The position numbers were made by a program, and so were the translations under genes. The notes beneath the pieces were generated by a model. That model was not told the origin of the DNA, made no database searches, and saw only the letters and a list, made by a program, of their open reading frames with translations. DNA of 64,000 nucleotides from CAVPGP01 sp963704025 (lineage in GTDB: Bacteria > Actinomycetota > Thermoleophilia > Gaiellales > Gaiellaceae). Location: the NCBI GenBank assembly GCA_963704025.1, contig CAVPGP010000002.1:372001-436000 (forward strand), read 5' to 3'. How positions within the stretch are numbered: position 1 is the first letter of the stretch; every line of letters begins with the position of its first letter. Positions 1 through 9,045 of the stretch are shown here, in pieces.

Positions 1-467
1 CCTCCGGCCGCCAGCACCGCGTCGTCGGCGTCGCGGGCGACCGCGTCGGCCGCCGCGCGGTACAGAGGCCTGCGCTCCTCGTAGCGGCGGCGGAACTCCT
101 GCTCACCCTGCGCCAGCGGCCGGTCCGAGCCGGCGACGCGCGCCCAAGCCTCGTCGGCTGCAACGTCCAAGAGCACCGTCGTCGCCCGCGTGCGGAGCGC
201 TGCGCGCGTCCGCTCGGAGAGAACGGCTCCGCCGCCCAGCGCGAGGACGGCCGGCGGCCCCGACAGCGCGTCGGCCGCAACCTCCTCCTCGAGGAGCCGG
301 AAGGCCTCCTCTCCCGGCTCGAAGAGCTCGACGATCGTCTTGCCGGTGCGTCGCTCGAGCTCCTGGTCGAGGTCGACGAACGGCCGTCCGATCCGCTCCG
401 CCACCTCCCGGCCCAGCGTCGTCTTCCCGGCCCCCATGAAGCCGATCAGCGCCAGGTGCCCGTTCAA
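1..467 (-). CDS. aroK: Shikimate kinase (partial, C-terminus off left edge)
   Basis: Phosphorylates shikimate to shikimate 3-phosphate with ATP in the cytoplasmic chorismate pathway. The minus-strand frame reads a P-loop, GFMGAGKTTLGREVA, at residues 8-22, then DLDQELERRTG (the shikimate-binding Asp region) and a GGGAVL motif (the Walker B-like GGG), all in the family order. The LID-type Arg lies in SDRPLA near residue 120. The start is a TTG that overlaps the aroC stop (TTGA), which puts the P-loop at the expected distance from the N-terminus. The frame is open to the window edge, so the 3' end is missing. It could be a stand-alone kinase or the N-terminal half of an AroK-AroB fusion; the visible part cannot tell. 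It is translationally coupled to aroC. Confidence 0.93.
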   Translation of the reverse strand, partial: MNGHLALIGFMGAGKTTLGREVAERIGRPFVDLDQELERRTGKTIVELFEPGEEAFRLLEEEVAADALSGPPAVLALGGGAVLSERTRAALRTRATTVLLDVAADEAWARVAGSDRPLAQGEQEFRRRYEERRPLYRAAADAVARDADDAVLAAG

Positions 468-1540
468 CGGGGAAGGTTCCAGCCGATCCGCTCCCGGTAC
501 GCATTCCACGCGCCTACGAAGTCCCCGAGCGCGTCCCCGCCGAACTTCTCCTCGGCCGCCCGCGCGAGCTCCCAGGCGACGCTCGCCTCCGCCACGACCG
601 CCAGCGCCTCGACGGCGGCCACGTCGGAGCGCTCGACGAGGGCCTGGGCCGGCTCGCCGGTCTCGAGGTCGACCGAGGCCAGCGGCTTCATCAGCGTCGG
701 CAGCGGCTTCATCGCGGCCCGCACCACGATCTCCTCGCCGTTCGAGACGCCGGCCTCGATCCCGCCTGCTCGGTTCGTGTCGCGCCGCCGGTCCGGGCGG
801 ATCTCGTCGTGCGCCTCCGAGCCCTTCAGCCCGGCCAGCGCGAACCCGTCGCCGATCTCGACGCCCTTCACGGCCTGGATCCCCATCAGCGCCGCGGCGA
901 GGCGTGCGTCGAGGCGGTCCTCCTTGACTGCGTACGTGCCGAGCCCCGGCACGACTCCGCGCGCCCGCACCTCGACGACGCCGCCCACGGTGTCCCGCTC
1001 GGCCCGCGCCTCGTCGACGCGGCGCCGGAGGTCGTCCTCGTCCACGGCGGCCCCCTCGACGGCGATTCCGATCTCGGCGAGCAGCGCCTTCGCGACCGCA
1101 CCCGCTGCCACGTGCACGGCCGTGTGCCGCGCGGAGGCCCGCTCGAGCGCGTCCCGCACGTCGGAGAGCCCGTGCTTTAGCACGCCGGCGAGATCTGCAT
1201 GCCCGGGCCTGGGCAGCGTCACGGGCTTGGTTCCCTTGCCGGCGGGCTCACCCTCGGGCGGCCACGGGCTCATCCCCCACGTCCAGTTCTTGTGGTCGCG
1301 GTTGCGCACGACGAGCGCGAGCGGCGTGCCGAGGGTCCGGCCGTGGCGCAGCCCGGCGAGCACCTCGACCTCGTCCGTCTCGATCTGTTGGCGCGGCGAG
1401 CGCCCGTAGCCCTGCTGGCGGCGGCGCAGGTCGGCGTCGATCGCCTCGCGGTCGAGCAGGAGCCCGGCGGGGAGGCCCGTGAGGATGGCGACGAGCGCGG
1501 GCCCGTGCGACTCGCCGGCCGAGGAGAGCTGCAGCGTCAC
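464..1540 (-). CDS. aroC: Chorismate synthase
   Basis: Converts 5-enolpyruvylshikimate 3-phosphate to chorismate using reduced FMN. The 358-residue product has the family length. It shows the N-terminal signature SSAGESHGPAL, the RRRQQGYGRSPRQ flavin/phosphate-binding stretch around residues 38-50, the central GHADLAG segment near 115, and the RRDTNRAGGIEAGVSNGE-type block near residues 250-270. The start overlaps the aroE stop by 4 bp (ATGA), and the stop overlaps the aroK TTG start, so aroE-aroC-aroK are translated as one unit. Nothing in the sequence looks damaged. Confidence 0.97.
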   Translation of the reverse strand: MTLQLSSAGESHGPALVAILTGLPAGLLLDREAIDADLRRRQQGYGRSPRQQIETDEVEVLAGLRHGRTLGTPLALVVRNRDHKNWTWGMSPWPPEGEPAGKGTKPVTLPRPGHADLAGVLKHGLSDVRDALERASARHTAVHVAAGAVAKALLAEIGIAVEGAAVDEDDLRRRVDEARAERDTVGGVVEVRARGVVPGLGTYAVKEDRLDARLAAALMGIQAVKGVEIGDGFALAGLKGSEAHDEIRPDRRRDTNRAGGIEAGVSNGEEIVVRAAMKPLPTLMKPLASVDLETGEPAQALVERSDVAAVEALAVVAEASVAWELARAAEEKFGGDALGDFVGAWNAYRERIGWNLPR

Positions 1541-2214
1541 GCCGGGGACCTTACGGCGGCGCGCATGACGTCGACCGGCGGGGCAACGCCCGTCCAGCGC
1601 TCGAAGCTCGCTGCGCCCTGGCGGACGAGCGCCTCCAGCCCGTCCACCACCTCACAGCCGGCCTCCCGCGCGGCGCGCACGAGCGCCGTCTCTTCGTCGC
1701 CGTAGGCGAGGTCGACCACCGTCTGCCCGGCCTGGGGCGCAACGAGCAGCTCGTCGCGGACGGGCGTCGCGTTCACGATCAGGTCGGCGCCCTCGGCGCG
1801 CGGCGGCCAGTCCCCGCTGCGGGAGAAGACCCGCGTCTCGGCGGGCAGCGCCGGGAGCAGCGCCTTCGCGGCGCCTCCGGCACCGATCAGGACCGTGGTC
1901 CGGGCCTCGATCCCGGCCAGGATCTCCCGGTCGGTGTTGAATCCCAGCACGCGCCCGTCCGCGAACACGAGCGTGTTGACGGCGTCGCCCTCGGCCTCGT
2001 CGCATGCCGCCGCCGCCGCCTCCTTGTGCGGGATGGTGACGTTGGCGCCGGCGAAGCCGAGCGTCCGCAGAGCGCCGATCGCCGCCGCGACGTCCTCGAC
2101 GTCGAACGCGACGTAGAGCCAGTCGAGCCCCCGCGCCGCGAAGGCGGCGTTCTGCATCCGCGGCGAGCGCGAGTGCGCGACGGGGTGGCCGAGGAGCGCG
2201 ACGAAGGTAGTCAC
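1537..2214 (-). CDS. aroE: Shikimate dehydrogenase
   Basis: NADP-dependent reduction of 3-dehydroshikimate to shikimate. The product has the substrate-binding N-terminal motif GHPVAHSRSPRMQNAAF, the catalytic lysine in ANVTIPHKEAA, a GFNTD segment and the Rossmann loop GAGGAAKAL. At 225 residues it is shorter than the usual 265-285; the shortening falls in the Rossmann half and C-terminus, while all recognisable active-site residues are kept. GTG start at 2214. It sits between mltG (164 bp upstream, with hairpins) and aroC (4-bp overlap), so it may have its own promoter in that gap. Confidence 0.93.
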   Translation of the reverse strand: MTTFVALLGHPVAHSRSPRMQNAAFAARGLDWLYVAFDVEDVAAAIGALRTLGFAGANVTIPHKEAAAAACDEAEGDAVNTLVFADGRVLGFNTDREILAGIEARTTVLIGAGGAAKALLPALPAETRVFSRSGDWPPRAEGADLIVNATPVRDELLVAPQAGQTVVDLAYGDEETALVRAAREAGCEVVDGLEALVRQGAASFERWTGVAPPVDVMRAAVRSPA

Positions 2215-2290
2215 GCGCGGGAGTTTCGCTGCTCGTGCTCCGGCGCGTCGCTGGGTGACCGTAGGGAGGGGGAACAGTGCTCTGCACGGG

Positions 2291-2346
2291 CCTCCGACCG
2301 GAGGGCGCCCAGCGGCGCGAGGCGGTCGGCGGAGCCGGGCTCCGCC
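2291..2346. terminator. Two adjacent hairpins between mltG and aroE
   Basis: The mltG-aroE gap contains two perfect inverted repeats: a 6-bp stem at 2291-2304 (CCTCCG-ac-CGGAGG) and a 9-bp stem at 2328-2346 (GGCGGAGCC-g-GGCTCCGCC, single-base centre). There is no T-run, so this is a candidate structured terminator or attenuator rather than a classical intrinsic terminator. Confidence 0.4.
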
Positions 2347-2378
2347 CGGCGTGAGCCCATCGCCGGCCGGTGCGCGAG

Positions 2379-3281
2379 CTAGCCGCAGCCGTAGCCGTAT
2401 TGGCAGGCTTTCTTGAAGAACTCGGACTCCTTCGCCGTGAAGAAGTGATGCACCTTGTCCGGCTTGCGGACGAAGTAGAGGTAATCGACCTTCGCCGGAT
2501 GCGCGGCCGCCTGGATCGAGGCGAGGCCCGGGTTGGCGATCGGCCCCGGCGGCAGGCCGGGGAACCTGCGCGTGTTGTAAGGGTTGCTCGAGTTGAGCTG
2601 CGACTCCCGCAGCGCCTGAGTTCCGGGCACGTTCAGGCCGTAGCGGATCGTCGCGTCGATGCCGAGCGGCATGTGCGCCTTCAGCCGGTTGTAGATCACG
2701 GCCGCCACGAGCGGGCGCTCGTCCGGGGCGAGCGTCTCCTTCTCGACCATGGAGGCGATGATCAGGACGTCGTAGCGGGTCAGGTTCTTCTTGCGCGCAT
2801 AGCCCATGTTGACCTGCTTCCAGGCGCGGTCGAACGCGCCGAGCTGCTTGTCGACGAGCTGCCTCGTCGTCGTCTTGCCCAGGAACTCGTACGTGGCCGG
2901 GAAGAGGAAGCCCTCGAGCGAGCGGGCCTTCCCGTCGCCGGCGAACCTGCCGGGCAGCCTCGACCGGGCGGTGAGGGCGCGGTAGGCCTTCGCCGAGAGG
3001 CGAGGGCGGATGTTGCGCTTCTGGCGGGCGATCTTGTTGACCGCGGTGATCCGCTCCGCCATCTGCTCGCGCGTGAATCCCTCGGGGAAGACGATCCGCA
3101 GCGGCTTGGGCGGCGGCGCTGCCTGCGTCACCGCCGGCGTCGAGTCCCCGCGGACGGCGTTCAGACCCGCCTTGGCGAGGAGCCCCGCTCCGGCGAGGCC
3201 CAGGAGCAGCGCGAGGGCGGCGATCAGGCGGCGCCGCCGGACCTGCTCGCGCGTCGGCCCGGGCTTCCCCGGGACCGGCAT
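2379..3281 (-). CDS. mltG: Endolytic murein transglycosylase MltG (YceG-like)
   Basis: Membrane-anchored lytic transglycosylase that cleaves nascent peptidoglycan and releases growing glycan strands. The 300-residue product has a basic N-terminus, one transmembrane segment at about residues 18-38, a LysM-like region, then the catalytic YceG domain with IIASMVEKET (catalytic Glu) near residue 173, followed by YNRL, IDATIRYGL and SSNPYNTRRFPGLPPGPI, the last being the family hallmark. I chose the ATG at 3281 because it overlaps the ruvX stop by one base (TGATG) and gives a normal anchor; an in-frame upstream ATG lies inside ruvX. Likely co-expressed with ruvX and alaS. Confidence 0.95.
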   Translation of the reverse strand: MPVPGKPGPTREQVRRRRLIAALALLLGLAGAGLLAKAGLNAVRGDSTPAVTQAAPPPKPLRIVFPEGFTREQMAERITAVNKIARQKRNIRPRLSAKAYRALTARSRLPGRFAGDGKARSLEGFLFPATYEFLGKTTTRQLVDKQLGAFDRAWKQVNMGYARKKNLTRYDVLIIASMVEKETLAPDERPLVAAVIYNRLKAHMPLGIDATIRYGLNVPGTQALRESQLNSSNPYNTRRFPGLPPGPIANPGLASIQAAAHPAKVDYLYFVRKPDKVHHFFTAKESEFFKKACQYGYGCG

Positions 3282-3691
3282 CAGCGGGCCGCGCGGCTCG
3301 ACCACTCGAGATAGCTCGACAACAGGTGCGCCGCGGCGCGTGCGTCCTCCGGCGCGTCGTCGCCGCCGCCCCGGCCCGGCGACTGCTGGGCGAGCGACGT
3401 CGTGAACCGCTCGTCGAAGGTCTCGACCGGCAGCTCGAGCACCTCCTTGAGCGACTCGACGAACCGCTCCGTCTCGCGCGCCTGATCGCCGCGCTCGCCG
3501 CGTAGCGTCAGCGGCAGGCCGACGACGATCTTCTCCGGCTGCTCGATCTCGATCACCTGGAGCAGCTTCGCGAATCCGTCCGGATCCCCTACCCGCTCGA
3601 CGTTGCCGAGCGGCCGCGCGATAGCGCCGGTCGGGTCGGAGACGGCAACCCCGGTGCGGGCGGAGCCGTAGTCGAGCGCGAGCACCTTCAC
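3281..3691 (-). CDS. ruvX: Putative pre-16S rRNA nuclease / Holliday-junction resolvase-like protein
   Basis: YqgF/RuvX family, an RNase H-fold nuclease implicated in 16S rRNA 5' maturation. The 136-residue product begins LALDYGSARTGVAVSDP (first catalytic Asp at about residue 6), has IVVGLPLTLRGERG in the middle and ETFDERFTT (second acidic site) towards the end; its length is typical. The GTG start overlaps the stop of the GAF gene (GTGA), and its own stop overlaps the mltG start. The frame is open far upstream, but the homology begins at this GTG. Confidence 0.95.
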   Translation of the reverse strand: MKVLALDYGSARTGVAVSDPTGAIARPLGNVERVGDPDGFAKLLQVIEIEQPEKIVVGLPLTLRGERGDQARETERFVESLKEVLELPVETFDERFTTSLAQQSPGRGGGDDAPEDARAAAHLLSSYLEWSSRAAR

Positions 3692-4434
3692 GATTTCCGC
3701 AGGCGGTCGATGACCTCGGGCTTCGCGTCGGCCAGCAGGTCCTTGAGCAGCGTCCTGGCCTTCGTCGCGGCGAGCTCGACCGAGGCGGCGGCGTCCTCGT
3801 CCCGGCCCTGCGAGAGCGCGAGCCGCGCCGCGGTCAGCCCCTGGATGACGTCGTCGTTCAGCGCGACCGCGTGCACCTGCCGCTCGTCCAGGAGCGCGTG
3901 CAGCTCCTCGTTCTGGCGTTCCGCCTTGCGTGTGGCCTCGCGAAGCGCGACCTCGGTCGTCGCGGAGTCGGCGAGCTCGCGGACGATGTCGAGCTCCCGG
4001 CTCTTCCATTCGCGCGGCTTCAGGTCGATGACGCACACCGACCCCAGCACCTCGCCGGACGGGCTGCGCAGCGGGAAGCCGCAGTAGGCGAGCGCGCCGA
4101 ACTCGACGATCGCCTCGTTGTCCCTGACGAGCTCGTGGAGCCGCGCGTCCTCGACCGCGAGCGGGGTTCCGTCGGCGGCCACGTGCTGGCAGAACGAGTA
4201 CGAGAGCGGCGTTTCGCGCTTCGAGGCCCACGGCTCGGGCACGCCGATCCCGCTCTTGAAGAACTGGCGGTCGCCGTCGACGATCGTGACGAGCGCGACC
4301 GGGACGTCGAGCACGGCCGAGGCAAGGCGGGTCAGCCGGTCGAACGCCTCCTCGGGCGGCGAGTCGAGCAACCCGGACTGCTCGAGCGCGCGCAGCCGCG
4401 GCTCGGTCGTCAGCTCCTCGCGACGGTCGCGCAC
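3688..4434 (-). CDS. GAF-domain sensor protein with degenerate histidine-kinase dimerisation helix
   Basis: Cytoplasmic 248-residue protein. Residues about 20-150 form a GAF domain (ALVTIVDGDRQFFKS, then YSFCQHVAADGTPLAVEDA and FGALAYCGFPLRSPSGEVLG), of the kind often found in front of signalling domains. Residues about 165-245 are helical; NDDVIQGLTAARLAL resembles the DHp helix of HisKA_3 kinases (consensus HDDVxQ.L) with the phospho-acceptor His replaced by Asn, and no ATPase domain follows. So it probably senses or scaffolds but does not phosphorylate; that is inference. The GTG start lies 2 bp after the alaS stop; the stop overlaps ruvX. Placement inside the alaS-ruvX unit suggests co-expression. 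Confidence 0.8.
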   Translation of the reverse strand: MRDRREELTTEPRLRALEQSGLLDSPPEEAFDRLTRLASAVLDVPVALVTIVDGDRQFFKSGIGVPEPWASKRETPLSYSFCQHVAADGTPLAVEDARLHELVRDNEAIVEFGALAYCGFPLRSPSGEVLGSVCVIDLKPREWKSRELDIVRELADSATTEVALREATRKAERQNEELHALLDERQVHAVALNDDVIQGLTAARLALSQGRDEDAAASVELAATKARTLLKDLLADAKPEVIDRLRKS

Positions 4435-4435
4435 G

Positions 4436-6991
4436 TCAGCCGGCCAGGGCGCTCTCGAGCAGCTCCGCCGCGCGCGCGATGGCGTCGGACAGCTTCTCGG
4501 GGTCCTTGCCTCCCGCGCGCGCCATCGTCGGGCGGCCGCCGCCTCCTCCTCCGACGATCGGCGCGATCTCACGCACCACGTCGCCGGCGCCGATCCGTTC
4601 CGCCACGCTCGAGTCGAAGTTGGCCACGAGGTGCACCTTGCCGTCCTCGCGGGATCCCAGCACGACCGCAGCAGGCGATTGCTGCTGCTTGAGGCGGTCC
4701 GAGAGATCCAGCAGCGCGTCGGCGTCGAGCCCGTCGAGCGCCTGCGCGATCACGTTCACCCCGCCGACGACCTTCACCTCGGCGTCGACCTCCGCCGCCT
4801 CTGCCCGCGCCGGCTTCCGCTTCGCCTCCTTGCGCTCCCGGACGAGCTCCTCGCGCAGCTCGTCGGCCTCACGCGCCGCAGCATGCAGCAGCGCGTACGC
4901 CTCGCCGGACGTGACCGCCTCGATCCGGCGCGCGCCCGAGCCCACCGAGCCCTCGCTGAGGATCGCGAAGGCGCCGATCTCGGCCGTCGTCCGCACGTGC
5001 GTGCCGCCGCAGAGCTCGCGCGAGTAGCCGGGGATCTCCACGACCCGCACCTCGTCGCCGTACTTCTCGCCGAAGAGCATCATCGCTCCGAGCTTGCGGG
5101 CCTCCTCGATCGGCGTCACGAAGGTCCGGACGCGCAGGTTCTCGAAGATCTTCTCGTTGACGTGGTGCTCGACCTCGTGCCGCTCTTCCTCGCTGAGCCC
5201 TTGCGGATGGGTGAAGTCGAAGCGCAGCTTGTCCGGGCGGACGGCCGAGCCCGCCTGGCGCACGTGGTCGCCGAGCACCTCCTGCAGCGCCTTGTGCAGC
5301 AGGTGCGTCGCCGTGTGGTTCGCCTGCGTCGGGTGACGCACGACCCACGGCACGGTCGCCTTGACGCGGTCCCCGGCGGCGAAGCCCTCGCCGTGGAAGC
5401 GCAGCACCTGGTCGTCCTCGAACCGGAAGGCCTCGAGCAGCTCGGCCTTCGCGCCGGTCTCCTCATGCTCGATCAGGCCGCTGTCCGACACCTGGCCGCC
5501 GCCCTCGGGATAGAACGGCGACTCGCGCAGCTTGGCGAAGAACGTTCCGTCGCCGAGCTCCTGCAGGGCGCCGATCTGCGTCAGCACCTCCGTCTTCGTG
5601 TAGCCGACGAACTCCGTGCGGAAGCCAGAGGTAGCGCTGAACTCTGCCGCCCGCAGCAGCTCGCCCTTCTCTCCTCCGGCGCGGGAGATCTCGCGGTGGC
5701 GCGCCATCTCCTCGCGGTAGCCGTCGACGTCGACGGCCTGTCCCCGCTCCTCGGCCAGCTCGACCGTCAGCTCGATCGGGAAGCCGTACGTCGCTGCGAG
5801 CGTGAACGCCTCCCGGCCCGTGATGACCTCCCGGCCCGCGAGTGCCTCGAACTCCTTCAGGCCGCGCTCCAGCGTCTCGCGGAAGCGCTCCTCCTCGGCG
5901 CGGACGACGCGCTCGATCTCACCGGCGTGCTCGACCACCTCCGGGTACCACAGGCCCACCTGCTCGACGACGATCGCAGGCAGGCGGTAGACGTCGTCGA
6001 GCCCGATGCGGCGCGCCTGCGTGACCGCGCGACGGATCAGCCGGCGCAGGATGTAGCCGCGGCCCTCGTTCGACGGCGTCACGCCCTCCGCGATCAGGAA
6101 CGTCATGCCGCGGCCGTGGTCGGAGATGACGCGGTGCGCCTTCTCGGCCTGCTGGGAGTCGTGGTAGGCCACCCCGGACTCGCGCGCGATCCAGTCCATG
6201 ATCAGCTGGAAGCCGTCCGTGTCGAAGATCGTCTCGACGCCCTGGAGGAGCATCGCCGTGCGCTCGAGGCCCATGCCGGTGTCGATGTTCTGCTTCGGCA
6301 GCGGCGTCAGCGTTCCGTCGGCGCCGAGGTCGTACTCCATGAAGACGAGGTTCCAGAACTCGATGTAGCGGTCGCAGCGGCCGCAGTTCGGGCCGCAGTC
6401 GGGCTCGCCGCAGCCGTACTCCTCGCCGCGGTCGTAGTGCAGCTCGGAGCACGGCCCGCAGGGGCCCGTCTCGCCGGCCGGCCCCCAGAAGTTGTCCGAG
6501 CGCGGAAAGGGGACGATCCGCTCCCGGGGGATCCCCGTGCGGAGCCAGCCGCGGACGGCGACCTCGTCCTCGCCGAGGCCGAGCTCCGGGTCGCCCGCGA
6601 AGACGCTGGCCCAGAGCCGCTCCGGGTCGAGCTGGAGCTCCTCGGTGACGAACTCCCACGCATAGTCGATCGCGCCGTCCTTGAAGTAGTCGCCGAACGA
6701 GAAGTTCCCGAGCATCTCGAACATCGAGGCGTGCCGCGCGGTCAGTCCCACCTCGTCGAGGTCGGTGTCCTTGCCGCCGGCGCGCAGGCACTTCTGGACG
6801 GTCGTGAAGCGCGGTGCGGGGGGCGTCTTCGCGCCGGAGAAGTACGGCTTCAGCGGCTGCATCCCCGCCGAGATGAAGAGCGTCGACGGATCGTCGGGCG
6901 GCGGGATCAGCGAGAAGGAGGGAAACCGCTTGTGGCCTCGCTCCTCGAAGAACGAGAGGAAGCCTTCGCGGAGCGCGACGAGCGTCTGCAT
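4436..6991 (-). CDS. alaS: Alanyl-tRNA synthetase
   Basis: Charges tRNA-Ala. The 851-residue product starts with the class II catalytic core (LREGFLSFFEERGH, then FISAGMQPLKPYFSG, FTTVQKCLR and a Cys-rich CGEPDCGPNC patch near residue 190). It continues through the tRNA-binding region to the editing domain zinc motif (HTATHLLHKAL near 556 and CGGTHVRTTAEIG near 655) and ends in a coiled coil and C-Ala (GGGGGGRPTMARAGG). ATG at 6991 begins the homology; the reading frame stays open upstream into the cyclase region only because that gene has a frameshift. Head of the alaS-GAF-ruvX-mltG run. Confidence 0.97.
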   Translation of the reverse strand: MQTLVALREGFLSFFEERGHKRFPSFSLIPPPDDPSTLFISAGMQPLKPYFSGAKTPPAPRFTTVQKCLRAGGKDTDLDEVGLTARHASMFEMLGNFSFGDYFKDGAIDYAWEFVTEELQLDPERLWASVFAGDPELGLGEDEVAVRGWLRTGIPRERIVPFPRSDNFWGPAGETGPCGPCSELHYDRGEEYGCGEPDCGPNCGRCDRYIEFWNLVFMEYDLGADGTLTPLPKQNIDTGMGLERTAMLLQGVETIFDTDGFQLIMDWIARESGVAYHDSQQAEKAHRVISDHGRGMTFLIAEGVTPSNEGRGYILRRLIRRAVTQARRIGLDDVYRLPAIVVEQVGLWYPEVVEHAGEIERVVRAEEERFRETLERGLKEFEALAGREVITGREAFTLAATYGFPIELTVELAEERGQAVDVDGYREEMARHREISRAGGEKGELLRAAEFSATSGFRTEFVGYTKTEVLTQIGALQELGDGTFFAKLRESPFYPEGGGQVSDSGLIEHEETGAKAELLEAFRFEDDQVLRFHGEGFAAGDRVKATVPWVVRHPTQANHTATHLLHKALQEVLGDHVRQAGSAVRPDKLRFDFTHPQGLSEEERHEVEHHVNEKIFENLRVRTFVTPIEEARKLGAMMLFGEKYGDEVRVVEIPGYSRELCGGTHVRTTAEIGAFAILSEGSVGSGARRIEAVTSGEAYALLHAAAREADELREELVRERKEAKRKPARAEAAEVDAEVKVVGGVNVIAQALDGLDADALLDLSDRLKQQQSPAAVVLGSREDGKVHLVANFDSSVAERIGAGDVVREIAPIVGGGGGGRPTMARAGGKDPEKLSDAIARAAELLESALAG

Positions 6992-7035
6992 GCGCCTAGT
7001 GTACGGCGCTCTGCTCGCCTGCCCCGGCTCGCCGA

Positions 7036-8131
7036 CTAGCCCGGCTCGGACGGGTCGACGAGCTCGTACACGTGCGCGGGCCGCTCGAAGTCTGGCAGCG
7101 TCCGCTCGCCGAGGTCCCGCAGCTCGAGCTCGGTGAGCTGGCCCTCGAGCAGCGCCTCCGTCGCATGCGAGACGAGGATCTGCCACGGCTCGGCCGCCTC
7201 GCACAGGCGGTAGCTGTGCAGGCTGGCCGCACCGGACTGAGGAGCGGTCGCGTCCGTGACGCGGCCCGAGTGGACGCCGATCGACACGCCGATCCCGTGG
7301 TCGGACAGCCCAGCTCTCCGAGCGCATGTCGTCGCGGATCGTCGCCGCGCCCCGGAGGCCGTCCGCCGGGTGGTCGAAGACGGCGAGCAGGGCGTCGGCC
7401 ACGGCCTCGGCGACGCGGCCGCCGTGCGCCTCGACCGCTCGCCGGGCGAGGTCGAAGTACCGCCGCGTCAGCTCGCGAACGGTGTCGTCGCCGTGCGAGC
7501 GCAGGATGCTCCGCGAGCCGGCGAGATCGACGAGCACGAGCGTGACGATCGCCGGGCCGGCTGGGCCGTCGACGCCCGCCGGCGGGGGGAACTCCGTCGG
7601 CAGCCCCTCGACCATGAGCTGGAACAGCCGCTGCGGCCGCTCGATGTCCTTCAGCCGATGCTCGCCGAGATCGCGGAGCTCCACGCCCTGTGGGCCGAGG
7701 TCCTCGAGCACTCCTGCGGTCGCATTCGAGAGCAGGATCTGGCCGCCGTGCCCGGCAGCGCAGATGCGCGCCGCCCGATGGACGCCGACACCGACGTAGC
7801 TCTCGTCGTGCACGTACGGCTCGGTCGTGTGCAGTCCCATCCGCACGCGGCCCCTAAGCATTCCCGACTCGGCGTCCGCGAGCGTGCGCTGCGCGTCGAC
7901 CGCGGCAGCGACCGCATCGCCGGCGCGGTCGAAGACGACGAAGAAGCCGTCGCCGGCGGTGTCGATCTCGTGCCCGTCGTGACGTGTGAACGCATCCCGC
8001 AGCAGCCGGCGATGCTCGGCGCGCAGCGGGCCGAACCCCGGCCCCAGCTCGCGCGCGAGCTGGGTCGACCGCTCGATGTCGGTGAAGAGGAACGTCACCG
8101 TGCCGCGCGGACGCTCAGGGGTGGCCGCCAC
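7036..8131 (-). pseudogene. Two-domain class III adenylate/guanylate cyclase, frameshifted
   Basis: Residues about 10-160 form a nucleotide cyclase domain (TFLFTDIERSTQLARELG with the metal-binding Asp, then DTAGDGFFVVFDRA and RVRMGLHT). A second, related domain follows from about residue 190 (TLVLVDLAGSRSILRSHG, GRVAEAVADALLAVF). The frame then breaks near 7305-7320: removing one base restores an in-frame DHGIGVSIGVHSGRV and an ending to a stop at 7036. The second domain lacks a clear metal-binding Asp pair, so it may be a degenerate partner. GTG start at 8131. Whether the indel is real decay or a sequence error is unclear; the coding signal on both sides is intact. Confidence 0.75.
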
Positions 8132-8171
8132 GCCGAGATGGTCTCAGGCGCCTCCAGGTGGCGCAATGGTC

Positions 8172-9014
8172 CTACACGGCGTCCAGCCAGTCGGCGAGCT
8201 CGTCGCCGAGCGCCGGCCCGAGGTCGGCCGGAATGGCGTGCGTCGCTCCCTCGAGCCAGCGGATCTCCGCGTGCGGCACCGCCGTCTCGAAGCGCGGGAC
8301 GAGCTCGCGGTTCTGCGCGCCCCACGGATCGCCGGTCGCGAGCATCAGCAGGACCGGCACCGACGCGAGCGCCGGCCACGCGCTGCTCACGTCCGAGCGG
8401 GCGAGGCCCGCCATCGCGGCGGCGCGCGCCTCGGCCGGCGCGCCGACCAGCCGTCCGTCCCGCTCGTGGAGTCCCGGCAGGAAGCAGGCGAGCAGCCCAT
8501 CGGACCAGCGGGTCGTCCCCTCGCGGAGGTCGAGCTCGAACGCCTCGCGGCTCGGCCACTCGGACTGGCGCCGGCTCGCCATGGCCAGCCACTCGGCCCA
8601 GGGCAGATCCGGATCGACGTCGGGCAACGCGCCGTAGTCGATGTGGCCGCTGTCGAGCAGCACGAGCGCCCGCACCGGCCGCCGCGCAGCCGTCTGCACG
8701 GCAAGAGCACCGCCCCAGGAATGCCCCATCAGCACCGGCCGCACCCAGCCGAGCTCCGCGAGGATCCCGTCGACGAGCGTGACGAGCGGCTCGAGCTCGT
8801 ACCGTTCCGGCGGCAGCAGCTGCGAGGCCCCGAAGCCGGGCCCGTCGACCGCGACGACGCGGTAACCGCGGCCCGCGAGCACTGGCGCCACCTCGCCGAT
8901 CGTCGCACCGGACGCCGCGGGGCCGAGCGCGTGCCAGAAGAGCATCGGCGTCCCGTCCTCCGGGCCCCACTCACGCACGGCGATGCTCGCGTCCTCCACC
9001 TCCAGCATCCGCAT
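8172..9014 (-). CDS. Alpha/beta-fold hydrolase
   Basis: A 280-residue serine hydrolase-type protein of unknown substrate. The catalytic triad is readable: nucleophile elbow GHSWGG, acid in LATGDPWG and histidine in GATHAIP, with an oxyanion-type stretch LFWHALGP near the N-terminus. There is no signal peptide, so it should be cytoplasmic. I prefer the ATG at 9014, preceded by a GAGCGGG ribosome-binding-like stretch; an in-frame TTG at 9041 is possible. It lies 31 bp downstream of the sigma-factor stop, so it may be part of the same transcript. Confidence 0.85.
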   Translation of the reverse strand: MRMLEVEDASIAVREWGPEDGTPMLFWHALGPAASGATIGEVAPVLAGRGYRVVAVDGPGFGASQLLPPERYELEPLVTLVDGILAELGWVRPVLMGHSWGGALAVQTAARRPVRALVLLDSGHIDYGALPDVDPDLPWAEWLAMASRRQSEWPSREAFELDLREGTTRWSDGLLACFLPGLHERDGRLVGAPAEARAAAMAGLARSDVSSAWPALASVPVLLMLATGDPWGAQNRELVPRFETAVPHAEIRWLEGATHAIPADLGPALGDELADWLDAV

Positions 9015-9045
9015 CGCCCGCTCAGACGAGGAGCGCGACAAAAGG

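Noticed and set aside
4118..7039. Very long plus-strand frame opposite alaS
   Set aside because: Antisense shadow caused by high GC third positions; low-complexity Arg/Ala/Leu composition and no family.
4436..8131. A single 1231-codon frame joining a nucleotide cyclase to AlaS
   Set aside because: It exists only because a one-base shift in the cyclase hides its stop at 7036; the alaS start at 6991 is clear.
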